A DNA stretch of 64,000 nucleotides from Desulfovibrio sp. JC010 (lineage in GTDB: Bacteria > Desulfobacterota > Desulfovibrionia > Desulfovibrionales > Desulfovibrionaceae): positions 1 through 64,000 of the forward strand of contig NZ_VOIQ01000014.1 in assembly GCF_010470675.1 (NCBI RefSeq), read 5' to 3'. The notes beneath the pieces are model-generated. The model had not been told where the DNA came from. It ran no database searches and worked only from the letters and a program-made list of their open reading frames with translations. The position numbers were made by a program, and so were the translations under genes. Below, one piece after another: positions 34,546-41,828 of this stretch (positions are counted from its first letter, which is position 1; each line of letters starts with the position of its first letter).

Positions 34546-34802
34546 CTATGCAGCCATTCTCAGTTTTTGCATCGGGGTGATACCGCCAATGCCCATATTG
34601 GGACGTTCGTTGTTATATGTCCAGAGCCATTTGGTCGCGTAATCCTGCACTTCTTGGATGCTTTCAAACATGTAATGACTCAGCCAGTCATACCGCACGG
34701 TCCGGTTGAAGCGTTCAACGTACGCATTCTGTTGCGGTTTGCCCGGTTGGATATATTCGAGTCGTATATCTTCTTTCTCAGCCCATAGCAGTAGCCTGTT
34801 GC
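34546..34802 (-). pseudogene. IS3-family transposase remnant (C-terminal end)
   Basis: Only the last 80 or so residues of an IS3-type OrfB integrase domain remain: YIQPGKPQQNAYVERFNRT, WLSHYMFESIQEVQDYA, TYNNERPNMGIGGITPMQKL. The catalytic Asp residues upstream are gone; the open frame runs upstream into unrelated sequence. CCCCCC ATTCTTA GGGGGG-like inverted bases at 34512-34530 may be the element's end. Confidence 0.85.
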
Positions 34803-34884
34803 TGATATATTCAATTTCGTCCAGAAATATTTTTACTGCTGAAAAGTCATTATAGATTACATCGTAAGAGTCTTTTTTTATCAT
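34803..34884 (-). pseudogene. 5' fragment of a gene cut by the IS3 remnant
   Basis: The frame starting MIKKDSYDVIYNDFSAVKI and then FLDEIEYISNR reads directly into the transposase remnant, so a short gene following the ParD-like gene lost its 3' part. Its position directly after a ParD-like gene suggests a toxin or partner protein, but 27 residues are too few to classify. Confidence 0.45.
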
Positions 34885-34903
34885 TATTTTTCCGATGGTT
34901 GTG

Positions 34904-35590
34904 CTAGTCAAGTTGAATTTTTAATGCTTCTGCATATGCTTCTTCAAGTCCCGATGCTAATCCGTCAAGAGCAGCACGTTCACCATCATCAGTAATATTT
35001 TGTGCTAAGTTAATATGGTTTTCACAGTATTCAATATTGTCTGGACAAATACACAATTCTTTTTTTGTTGACCTTCTTGCTATTCCAAAATGAAAGGATT
35101 TGCATCCAATCTCGTTTTCGTAGTAGGCCCGATTTGCCTCGTCTTTTAGATGGTAGTAGTAATATACTTTGTATGCAAATTTTTGGGGCGGACCATCTAT
35201 GACTAGAATCTCTTTGCCTGTTCTCCGTGATAATTCTTGGTATATTTCAGCGTTTAAAAGTGGTGTGTTGGAAGGTAGGGTTAAGAAATAACATCTATGT
35301 CCTTCTATCTGGAATTGTTGAGTAATGTTTTGGCCAAGAATATTGTGTTTAATTTCATAATATTTCCATGACAAACCAAGTGCATCGAAAAAGGCTGCCC
35401 AGTATGCAGCTAATGTATTTTCGAAATTGACTCCATTGTATGAAATTTGGGCTTCAGCTTGTGGTTGGTTTTCCTGACAGAACATATATCTTAAAGCTTC
35501 ACTGATAACTTCAGTTTCGTTGGTGTAAAGTCCTGATTCAACTTTAGTCTTTACAATTCGTTCTAGTTCAGGGGGAAGAGATATATTCAT
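34904..35590 (-). CDS. ParD-like ribbon-helix-helix protein with degenerate nuclease-like domain
   Basis: 228 residues. Residues 1-40 (MNISLPPELERIVKTKVESG, TNETEVISEALRYMF) are a ParD/CopG-type DNA-binding antitoxin domain. Residues about 55-140, ENTLAAYWAAFFDALGLSWKYYE then a strand-rich part and GKEILVIDGPP, resemble phage-associated PD-(D/E)XK-fold domains of the FRSxLEAxWAxFFDxLGxxWxYE type, but the expected catalytic PDF and EVK residues are absent. The C-terminal part has a Cys/His set (CICPDNIEYCENH) that might bind metal. The downstream gene is truncated. Confidence 0.6.
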   Translation of the reverse strand: MNISLPPELERIVKTKVESGLYTNETEVISEALRYMFCQENQPQAEAQISYNGVNFENTLAAYWAAFFDALGLSWKYYEIKHNILGQNITQQFQIEGHRCYFLTLPSNTPLLNAEIYQELSRRTGKEILVIDGPPQKFAYKVYYYYHLKDEANRAYYENEIGCKSFHFGIARRSTKKELCICPDNIEYCENHINLAQNITDDGERAALDGLASGLEEAYAEALKIQLD

Positions 35591-35701
35591 GTGGGGTCTC
35601 CTGTTAAAAATATAGATATTGTTTGTAATCCCTGTTGCTAAGTAATGTAAAGTTGAATTGTTAATAGTAATTAGGTTTAAAAATTAACCTATTAAAAAAG
35701 C
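35591..35701 (-). promoter_or_regulatory. Upstream region of the ParD-like gene
   Basis: A/T-rich region with a near-palindrome TAGGTT ... AACCTA at 35673-35692 that could be an autoregulatory site for the ribbon-helix-helix protein. No gene seen. Confidence 0.35.
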
Positions 35702-35881
35702 CACCGTCACCTTCAGTCAACCGAAGAATCAGTAGCACGAGCAACGATCACAAAACAACCGCCCCAATTCACCAGACCACATCCCCATCATCTGACCCCC
35801 AGAATCACCCAAAAAATCACCAGCCCCCAGTGACCAAATCAAACCAATCAGGATAACCTTCAATTTTCAGAATTATTTAAC
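35702..35881 (+). repeat. Long intergenic repeat, copy 2
   Basis: Same architecture as copy 1: CTTCAGTCAACCGAAG hairpin near 35711, a variable C/A-rich middle, CCCCAGAATCACCC and the conserved end with CAGTGACCAAATCAAACC and GATAACCTTCAATTTTCA, then GAATTATTTAAC. It lies directly before the DUF6573 gene and the nine-gene cluster. The hairpin in this copy has one mismatch. Confidence 0.8.
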
Positions 35882-35907
35882 AATATGAAATTGAAGGAGA
35901 TTTACTG

Positions 35908-36225
35908 ATGGCAATTAACTGCGATCCACTGTTTCGGATGATCTATTCCTATACCCGTAAACAGGCAATCGAAGATGGAAATCTGATCGATGTGACCGAA
36001 CAGGCCAAGGAGACCGGATTTAAGGTTCCAGTAGCTGTTTCATTGAACCTGTATGCGAATTACATCACCCCACCGAAAGGGCTTGAAGGCGAAGGGCAGA
36101 GCGTAGAAGGACGACTCCACGATCTTTTCACCATGTGCTTGCTGGCTATGCAGGATAAACTAGACCAGAGCAGGATAAGCTTTCAGTTGTTGTTTTTGGT
36201 TCATCCGGCTCAAGCTTACTTTTGA
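35908..36225 (+). CDS. DUF6573-family mobile-element protein
   Basis: 105 residues; AAGGAG nine bases before the ATG. The sequence IYSYTRKQAIEDGNLIDVTE then TGFKVPVAVSLNLY, VEGRLHDLFTMCLLAMQD and SRISFQLLF follows the DUF6573 pattern, small proteins found mainly on plasmids and integrative elements. Function unknown. G/C content is higher than in the VirD4 operon. A 78% identical scrap of this gene lies on the other side of the nine-gene cluster at 53182. Confidence 0.75.
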   Translation: MAINCDPLFRMIYSYTRKQAIEDGNLIDVTEQAKETGFKVPVAVSLNLYANYITPPKGLEGEGQSVEGRLHDLFTMCLLAMQDKLDQSRISFQLLFLVHPAQAYF

Positions 36226-36239
36226 CAAAATAAAGGAAA

Positions 36240-36384
36240 ATGGCGTCCAATCGATGAAAGTACCACCAATCATCGAAAAGGATTAATCGCCATGTCCACG
36301 AGTTTCATCTACCACGCCTTGGGTCTGCCCGGCTATGAGTATGTTCGTCAGGATTTTGTTGCATTTATAGAGGGATCTGTTTAA
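36240..36384 (+). pseudogene. ISL3-family transposase remnant (N-terminal end)
   Basis: The ATG at 36292 opens MSTSFIYHALGLPGYEYV followed by RQDF and IEGSV, the very N-terminus of ISL3-type transposases, and then hits TAA after 30 codons where homology breaks. The bases from about 36240 probably include the left end of the element. Confidence 0.7.
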
Positions 36385-36387
36385 TTG

Positions 36388-36415
36388 TTGACTTATGTCT
36401 TTATTTCAATATAGA
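36388..36415 (+). promoter_or_regulatory. Housekeeping-type promoter of the nine-gene cluster
   Basis: TTGACT (36388-36393), 16-base spacer, TATAGA (36410-36415). Predicted transcript start near 36422, about 60 bases before the first start codon. Confidence 0.6.
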
Positions 36416-36481
36416 TTTTTGCTTATATAGGCATTGGAGTTTAAAAATACGAGCGAAAATTTTTTTGAGTTTGGAGGTTGG

Positions 36482-37057
36482 GTGGAAGTGTCTATGCAGA
36501 ATGTGGCCGGATTCTTTTCAGGTATCATTAAAACTACAACTCCTTTTCTCTTTCTGTGTGCGCTGGCGGCTCTTGCTTATTATGTGTTTTTTGCTGTGGT
36601 GGAACAAATCAGGAAAAAACCTGACCGTGAGTTTACCTTGCGCTCACACATGGCCAATGTTGCGTCGCTTTTGGGACTCGTTGTCGCTTTGTCTATAGGC
36701 GGGACAATTGACAATACTTTCCCAAAGAAGGTGGTCGCAGGTGTGTCTCCTCTGGGGTCTGTATCCGGGCCGGTGGAACCAGTCCCGGTTGTAGTTGAAA
36801 AGTCTGTGCTAAAGATACTGTCCAATAAAATTGAAGTAGTTGATCTTTATAATGAAGCAAGAATTCTCTTTGATGAAAAAACCGGTGATCGTTCCAGTAA
36901 AGAGGTTGACGCTATTAAAATCATGATGGTTTTTAAAAAGGATCTGCCGGATGAAAAGGTCGCTTATGGAATTCTTGACGGTGCGATACGCATGTATCTG
37001 GCTGGTGATAAATCCGGTGCGCTGAAGTGTATCGATTTTGCTATGCAAAATATTTAA
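36482..37057 (+). CDS. Cluster gene A: small two-span membrane protein
   Basis: 191 residues from the GTG at 36482, four bases after GGAGG; a GTG at 36488 is also possible and the frame is open back to a TTG at 36434. Two membrane segments: TTTPFLFLCALAALAYYVFF and, after a basic loop with KKPDREFTLRSHM, NVASLLGLVVALSIGG. The C-terminal 110 residues are helical and soluble, ending GDKSGALKCIDFAM. The family is not recognised. As first gene before the MotA-like channel it is likely an accessory of that channel. Confidence 0.7.
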   Translation: MEVSMQNVAGFFSGIIKTTTPFLFLCALAALAYYVFFAVVEQIRKKPDREFTLRSHMANVASLLGLVVALSIGGTIDNTFPKKVVAGVSPLGSVSGPVEPVPVVVEKSVLKILSNKIEVVDLYNEARILFDEKTGDRSSKEVDAIKIMMVFKKDLPDEKVAYGILDGAIRMYLAGDKSGALKCIDFAMQNI

Positions 37058-37095
37058 ATTGAGGTTGTTTTCTAGTTTTTTAGTGGGGGGGGCTT

Positions 37096-39009
37096 GTGGA
37101 TATTTTGAAGCGTATTTGGGGTGGGCTGCAATTTGCGGCAATGTTTTTAAAATATATTCCGATTCTTATCGCCGTGTTTATAGCGGGATTTGTGGACTGG
37201 GCCTTCTGGGTGGACCGGGCCAAGTTTAGCGGGAATGATATGGCTGATAGTGTAGGACTTTTTTCGCTTTATGCTTCTTGTTTAATTATTAGCTGGCAGA
37301 TTGTTTATGTTCTCTTTTATGCTGGCAAGCTGCTCCTATTGAAGAAAGGCAGGCTTCCCTGTGCGGCAAGCCAGAATGTGAGAGAAGTGTGCATTGCCAG
37401 CGGTATTTTCGGTACATTTCTTGGCTTTTTCCTGTTGTTCGAAGGCTTGGAGTCGGGAAAAGGTTTCAGTCTGAGTGACGGCAATCTCGAAAGTATTACC
37501 CTGGCCATCGGCACCAGCCTTACCGGTGTGGCACTGGCTATCGGATACGATTTCCTGTTTGAACGGGTCTGCAATTTTACTGAATCTGATATCTATGACC
37601 GCATTTTAAGAAGCCGTGGCTTTAATGCGTCTATGCGTATCCTGAGAAAAAGAATGCATCTTTTGGCTGTCAATATTAAATTGATAGATAGAGGTTTGCA
37701 AAATAATGATATTGTAGCACCTCTTAATACTTCGATCACTAATCTGGGGCTCTTTAACGAGCGGGTCCGCTCCGCAACTCCTTCAAAGGATATGGTGGAG
37801 AATATTGCGGACATTGCCCAAAATATTAAGTTGTTGAGTAAAGATGCTGCGCTGGGTGAGCTTGCAGACAAGCTGGCTTCTATCAACGAAAATCTGATTA
37901 CGGTTGAAGATATTAACGCCTTGTCTGAAGCCCTGCGAAAAACTACCGCCGCTTTGGGTGCGGTGGATATAAATGTGATTGTCAATATTTCAACTCAGAT
38001 TACAACAGCATTTAACAACTTGAGGGACGGTTTGGACTATTTGGGACCAACTGCCGATCTCGGTGAGGCAATTCACAATCTTGAGCGGAATATACACGCC
38101 TTCAACGAAAGTACGGTGCTTCAGGAGTTGCAGCAGAGGCTTGCCGAGATCAACAAGAATTTGATCAGCCCTGCAGAGGTGCAGGCTTTGGCCGCAGCCG
38201 TGAGAGCCGCCACACTGACTTTCGGGTATTTGGACGGGGAGCAGCTTCTTGATCTAAGGAATCAAATTCAGGATGCCTTTGCGCGCATAAATGACAGTCT
38301 TGCAGGGCTTGAGCCCGGTGCCGACCTTGCTGCAGCAGTTAATCAGCTTGAAGCTGATATACGTCATTTCAATGAAAGCGCATTGCTGGATAGAACGCAT
38401 CGCAGCCTTGCCGTAATAAATGACACCATGATTGATCCTGTGAGAATTCAGGACTTGAATCATGCAGTAGGAGAGGCGACACGTGCTTTAGAGGGATTTG
38501 GTGAACTGGACTCTTCTGGTTTGGCGCAGGTGTTGAAAGATATTCGGGAGCGTATCGGCAGTCTTGTGCCTTCAAAGGAAATTGTTGACGACTTCGTGAG
38601 TATCGCCGGGCAAATCAGGGCTATAGCCGACCTTGATCTTGCAACTGTTCTCACCGAGTTGCGTCGTACCGCAGGCGCATTTGCCGATATTCCCTATGGC
38701 GACATCCAGCAGATGCCCGACAGAATTCGTCGTATTGCCACTGAGATTGAGGAGTATGCAGATGCCCTTACAGCCGGGGCCGGAGCTTTAACAGTGACCG
38801 GTCCCCTGCGTGAGGCCATTGACAGCCTGACCGGGGAGCTTGGCCGCATACCTGACATAATTTCTGAAAAAACCCTTGAGAGGATGGATGAACAACAGTT
38901 TCCTGTACGGCAGGAAGTCCAGTATGTCCGCGAATACTATTCACGGTTGACCGAATTGCTTATCAATATCCAAACTATGCTGGCTAAAAATGAAGAGCTT
39001 CGGCGTTAG
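37096..39009 (+). CDS. Cluster gene B: MotA/ExbB/ZorA-like channel with long repeat tail
   Basis: 637 residues, GTG start after a G-rich ribosome site. Four membrane segments (about 19-38, 55-79, 99-117, 133-155). The last two, SGIFGTFLGFFLLFEGL and AIGTSLTGVALAIGYDFLF, carry the GxxGTxxG and A/G-T-S-L-x-G pattern of MotA/TolQ/ExbB proton channels. The 480-residue cytoplasmic tail is helical and contains about 90-residue repeats (approximately 208-291, 292-380, 381-472, and a partial 473-536), each with a HFNES-like piece, an INxNLI piece and an ALxxAVRxAT helix. A long tail is also the feature of ZorA. It should form a pentamer around gene C's product and pass force or signal to the cytoplasm. 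Confidence 0.82.
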   Translation: MDILKRIWGGLQFAAMFLKYIPILIAVFIAGFVDWAFWVDRAKFSGNDMADSVGLFSLYASCLIISWQIVYVLFYAGKLLLLKKGRLPCAASQNVREVCIASGIFGTFLGFFLLFEGLESGKGFSLSDGNLESITLAIGTSLTGVALAIGYDFLFERVCNFTESDIYDRILRSRGFNASMRILRKRMHLLAVNIKLIDRGLQNNDIVAPLNTSITNLGLFNERVRSATPSKDMVENIADIAQNIKLLSKDAALGELADKLASINENLITVEDINALSEALRKTTAALGAVDINVIVNISTQITTAFNNLRDGLDYLGPTADLGEAIHNLERNIHAFNESTVLQELQQRLAEINKNLISPAEVQALAAAVRAATLTFGYLDGEQLLDLRNQIQDAFARINDSLAGLEPGADLAAAVNQLEADIRHFNESALLDRTHRSLAVINDTMIDPVRIQDLNHAVGEATRALEGFGELDSSGLAQVLKDIRERIGSLVPSKEIVDDFVSIAGQIRAIADLDLATVLTELRRTAGAFADIPYGDIQQMPDRIRRIATEIEEYADALTAGAGALTVTGPLREAIDSLTGELGRIPDIISEKTLERMDEQQFPVRQEVQYVREYYSRLTELLINIQTMLAKNEELRR

Positions 39010-39024
39010 AGGGTGGTGGTATAA

Positions 39025-40605
39025 ATGAGTTTCAAACGCAGAAGGAGTCTGCTTTCCCCTCTTGTGGATCTTTTCATGATGCTGGCCTTGTTGTTTTTGG
39101 TGCTCTACCTGGCTGCGGATGGTCGCGGTCAGGGAGGCTCGTTTAGCTTTCTGGAAATGAAAAGGGGGGGGACTTTCGCTTATAACAGTGACAATATTGC
39201 AATTGAAGCCGCCCCGGCAATAAGGCAGGCCTTTTATAATATTGTTTATTCCATTAAGAGCGACTGGCGTGATCTGGGAGTGGACAGACCTAGAAGATAT
39301 TACCGCCTGATTGCCAATTCGGATTCTCTTGAATTCCCCGGCAGCGTCCGAAACAGCAGATTGAGTCTGGACCGGGCTACCAGTGCGTTGGTGCTGGGAA
39401 TGATGGAACGAGCAACTTTTAACGAATTGGTGATCTATAAGTATCTGGAAGTTCTCAAAACAAAATTAGGTAAGGACTATGCGGGACCGCAAAATCTGGC
39501 CGAGTTCAGGAAGAAACATTATCGCTGGCTTTATACCAATGACTATTCTACTCCCAAAGCTAATGGAAGCTGTGCCTTCCTGTTGATCTGGTCTGATCCG
39601 GGTTTTACGCGCGACAAGGACAGTCTGCTCTTGAAAATTGAGAAGGAGCAGATCTCATATGCATATTTTGCTATGGACAGCAAAATTGGATTTGACGAAG
39701 AAAAGCCTTTTTACCGCCTTATAACGTACAGAAGTGCCTATCCAGAGTGCGCACTTGATGTCGACAAGGCTCATAGAATTGTAGCCGCTGCACTGGGCGG
39801 GCTTGAATTTCGGCCTGTTAAAAATTCATTTATTCCCCTGCAGGAATATATCGCGACTCATGTGCGGGACAGTCAGGCCTTTCCTATTTGCAGGACTAAT
39901 TATCCGTATCTTCCCTTTCTTCAGGTTTCCTCAAGAGCCTCCTATTTGTCTGACCCCTATGTGTGTACACAGTCGGTGCAGGAGATATCCAGAAAGCTGA
40001 AGGAGCGTATGGCCAAGGAAAAAGACAGTAAGAGGTTGGAGCTGTTGGGACATGCGCTGGGGTATCAGGATATGTCAGGCAACAAAAGAAGCTATTTGAC
40101 TAATAAGCTGTTTAGTTCCGATACCAGTAATGTGGATCGATTTTTTGAGAAAAACGGTCAGGTTGTGAATTATCTCCTGAGCAATCAAAAGAATCGGGAG
40201 TTTATGGTCAAAGAAGTCTGGTATGAGGTTGTGAATGGTAAAAAAATAAACGTTATTAGAGATATCGTTCTAGGCCTTGAGATAATGAACAACAACCCTT
40301 GGGCGAAGAACGGCACAATTTTTAATCGCTGTATGAAGAGTTACCGTGTAGTTCCAACCCCTCTGGAAAAAATACCCAAAAATGAGCGCCAGGCGTTTAA
40401 AAAGGCGTGGGAAAAGGCGCAAAATTGCACTAGCAGCAAGAAGGTAGGGGCGGTTCATGATCGGCTGACAATTTATGCGCTGATGAAGGATGCCTGTAGA
40501 GAGGCTGTAAATAATCCTGATTTATTTAAAACATATAGAATCTTATTCCCTGAATCCAAAAAAGTGAAAGCGAAAATAATAAGTTTAACCAGATGGTTTC
40601 TATGA
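39025..40605 (+). CDS. Cluster gene C: MotB/ExbD/ZorB-like stator protein with novel large domain
   Basis: 526 residues. A short basic N-terminus (MSFKRRRSLLS) precedes a single membrane segment PLVDLFMMLALLFLVLYLA; its Asp at 15 is in the place of the proton-carrying Asp of MotB, ExbD and TolR. The remaining 490 residues lie outside the membrane, presumably in the periplasm. I see no OmpA-type peptidoglycan-binding motif there, unlike MotB and ZorB. Tyr/Cys-rich segments (PICRTNYPYLPFLQ, ECALDVDKAHRIV) might form disulfides. Follows gene B after 15 bases; the two surely act together. Confidence 0.75.
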   Translation: MSFKRRRSLLSPLVDLFMMLALLFLVLYLAADGRGQGGSFSFLEMKRGGTFAYNSDNIAIEAAPAIRQAFYNIVYSIKSDWRDLGVDRPRRYYRLIANSDSLEFPGSVRNSRLSLDRATSALVLGMMERATFNELVIYKYLEVLKTKLGKDYAGPQNLAEFRKKHYRWLYTNDYSTPKANGSCAFLLIWSDPGFTRDKDSLLLKIEKEQISYAYFAMDSKIGFDEEKPFYRLITYRSAYPECALDVDKAHRIVAAALGGLEFRPVKNSFIPLQEYIATHVRDSQAFPICRTNYPYLPFLQVSSRASYLSDPYVCTQSVQEISRKLKERMAKEKDSKRLELLGHALGYQDMSGNKRSYLTNKLFSSDTSNVDRFFEKNGQVVNYLLSNQKNREFMVKEVWYEVVNGKKINVIRDIVLGLEIMNNNPWAKNGTIFNRCMKSYRVVPTPLEKIPKNERQAFKKAWEKAQNCTSSKKVGAVHDRLTIYALMKDACREAVNNPDLFKTYRILFPESKKVKAKIISLTRWFL

Positions 40606-40708
40606 AAATAAGCTTATTTATAGTAAAATTTACTTTTGCAGATAAATATGCAATAGGCTTTATGTGGATAAGTTGTCATGGATCATATTGTCTTATCGGG
40701 GAGGAGTC

Positions 40709-41698
40709 ATGGAGGAACCGGCAGGAAATAATGGTGCTCGGGAAGCTGGATATGTTGCCCGCTCGCCTTTTTCGGTTGATATTGTAGCTGAGTCCCATGC
40801 GATGAAGCAGGTGATGGAGCGTTGCCATTCTTATGGCGGGGTGCATGGTCCGGTGCTTATTACCGGAGAATCGGGTACAGGCAAATCGTTGGTGGCCGGC
40901 CTTATTCATAAGGCTTCAAAACGAAAGGGGCGTTTCTTGCGTCGCGGATGCGGAGAGCTTTCCGGCCCTACCGCCGAATCCTTGCTTTTCGGCCATACCG
41001 ATGATGCCTACACCGGAGCCCGAACTGCTCAGGAAGGAATATTCCATCAGGCTGATAAAGGAACTCTGGTTCTGGATGATATTGATTATCTTCCCAAGAA
41101 ATACCAGCCGAGACTGATGCGTTTTTTGGATGACGGAGCTTTTTGTCGTCTTGGGGAAACCGGGCGACCTGTGGTTGTGGATTGCCGCTTTGTGGCCACC
41201 ACCAATAAGAATCTCGAATCATACGCCAGGGAAGGGCATTTTCTTGAAGATCTTTTTTATAGGCTGATCCGATGGAGGGTGCATATTCCTCCGCTTAGGG
41301 AACGTCCGGCAGATATACGCGAACTGGCAATCTTCTTCCTGCGGCAATTCCAGCAGGAACATCCTGACGACAGGGATACGGATTGGTGGTTTGAGGACGA
41401 TGTGCTTGATATGATGTGCCGCATGGACTGGCCCGGCAATGCCCGTACTTTGAAAGCCGCTGTGCAAAATATAGCCCTTGCGGATCACGGTGGAAACAGG
41501 CCTATTACCCGAATTCAGGCTATGAATTATTTCAATTCTGGTGGCTGCGGGAAAGATTGCGGCAATCTTCAGCCCAATGAAATTCTGCAGATATTGACCG
41601 ATTCAGGCTGGAATATCAGCCGGGCCGCCAAGATTGCGGGAATGGCTCGCGGCACCCTTTATAAACACATTGATAAAAACGGGTGGAAAAAGGAATAG
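40709..41698 (+). CDS. Cluster gene D: receiverless sigma-54 activator
   Basis: 329 residues from the ATG at 40709 after GGGGAGGAG. AAA+ domain: Walker A GESGTGKS (about 53-60), Walker B TLVLDDID (about 118-125), arginine-finger region FYRLIRWRVHIPPLRERPADI, and a C-terminal Fis-type HTH (NISRAAKIAGMARGTLYKHI). The sigma-54-contacting loop reads DAYTGA instead of GAFTGA. There is no receiver, PAS or GAF domain, only a 35-residue N-terminal stretch. Sits between the channel genes and the VWA/tubulin genes, and a matching sigma-54 promoter lies directly downstream, so it most likely switches on the second half of the cluster. Confidence 0.88.
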   Translation: MEEPAGNNGAREAGYVARSPFSVDIVAESHAMKQVMERCHSYGGVHGPVLITGESGTGKSLVAGLIHKASKRKGRFLRRGCGELSGPTAESLLFGHTDDAYTGARTAQEGIFHQADKGTLVLDDIDYLPKKYQPRLMRFLDDGAFCRLGETGRPVVVDCRFVATTNKNLESYAREGHFLEDLFYRLIRWRVHIPPLRERPADIRELAIFFLRQFQQEHPDDRDTDWWFEDDVLDMMCRMDWPGNARTLKAAVQNIALADHGGNRPITRIQAMNYFNSGGCGKDCGNLQPNEILQILTDSGWNISRAAKIAGMARGTLYKHIDKNGWKKE

Positions 41699-41700
41699 CG

Positions 41701-41745
41701 GTGTTCATTGAACAGTTGTGTGCTGTTCGATGAACACTTTTTTTG
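41701..41745 (+). terminator. Hairpin: terminator and/or two activator sites
   Basis: GTGTTCATTGAACAG pairs with CTGTTCGATGAACAC (one G-U) and is followed by seven T, a good terminator for the A-D transcript. The same bases contain two tandem 13-bp palindromes, TGTTCATTGAACA (41702-41714) and TGTTCGATGAACA (41724-41736), centres 22 bp apart and about 107 and 85 bp before the predicted sigma-54 transcript start, the usual place of activator sites. Confidence 0.75.
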
Positions 41746-41788
41746 TCCGATGATTTAAGTAACCTTTGGTATATTAGATAGTTTTTTG

Positions 41789-41804
41789 TGGCATACTGCT
41801 TGCT
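41789..41804 (+). promoter_or_regulatory. Sigma-54 promoter of the VWA/tubulin genes
   Basis: TGGCAT-N5-TTGCT matches the -24/-12 consensus TGGCAC-N5-TTGCW with one change and exact spacing. The predicted start at about 41815 leaves a leader of about 14 bases that just includes the AAGGAG ribosome site of gene E. Confidence 0.72.
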
Positions 41805-41828
41805 CTTAAGCTGGTAAGGAGTGATGTC

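Noticed and set aside
34351-35881. The long repeats as a CRISPR array
   Set aside because: Only two neighbouring copies 1.3 kb apart with genes between; no regular spacers and no cas genes.
36482-41698. Calling the first half of the cluster a Zorya defence system
   Set aside because: Only the channel pair is similar. No ZorC, ZorD or ZorE-type gene is present, and the partner of the channel lacks the peptidoglycan-binding domain.
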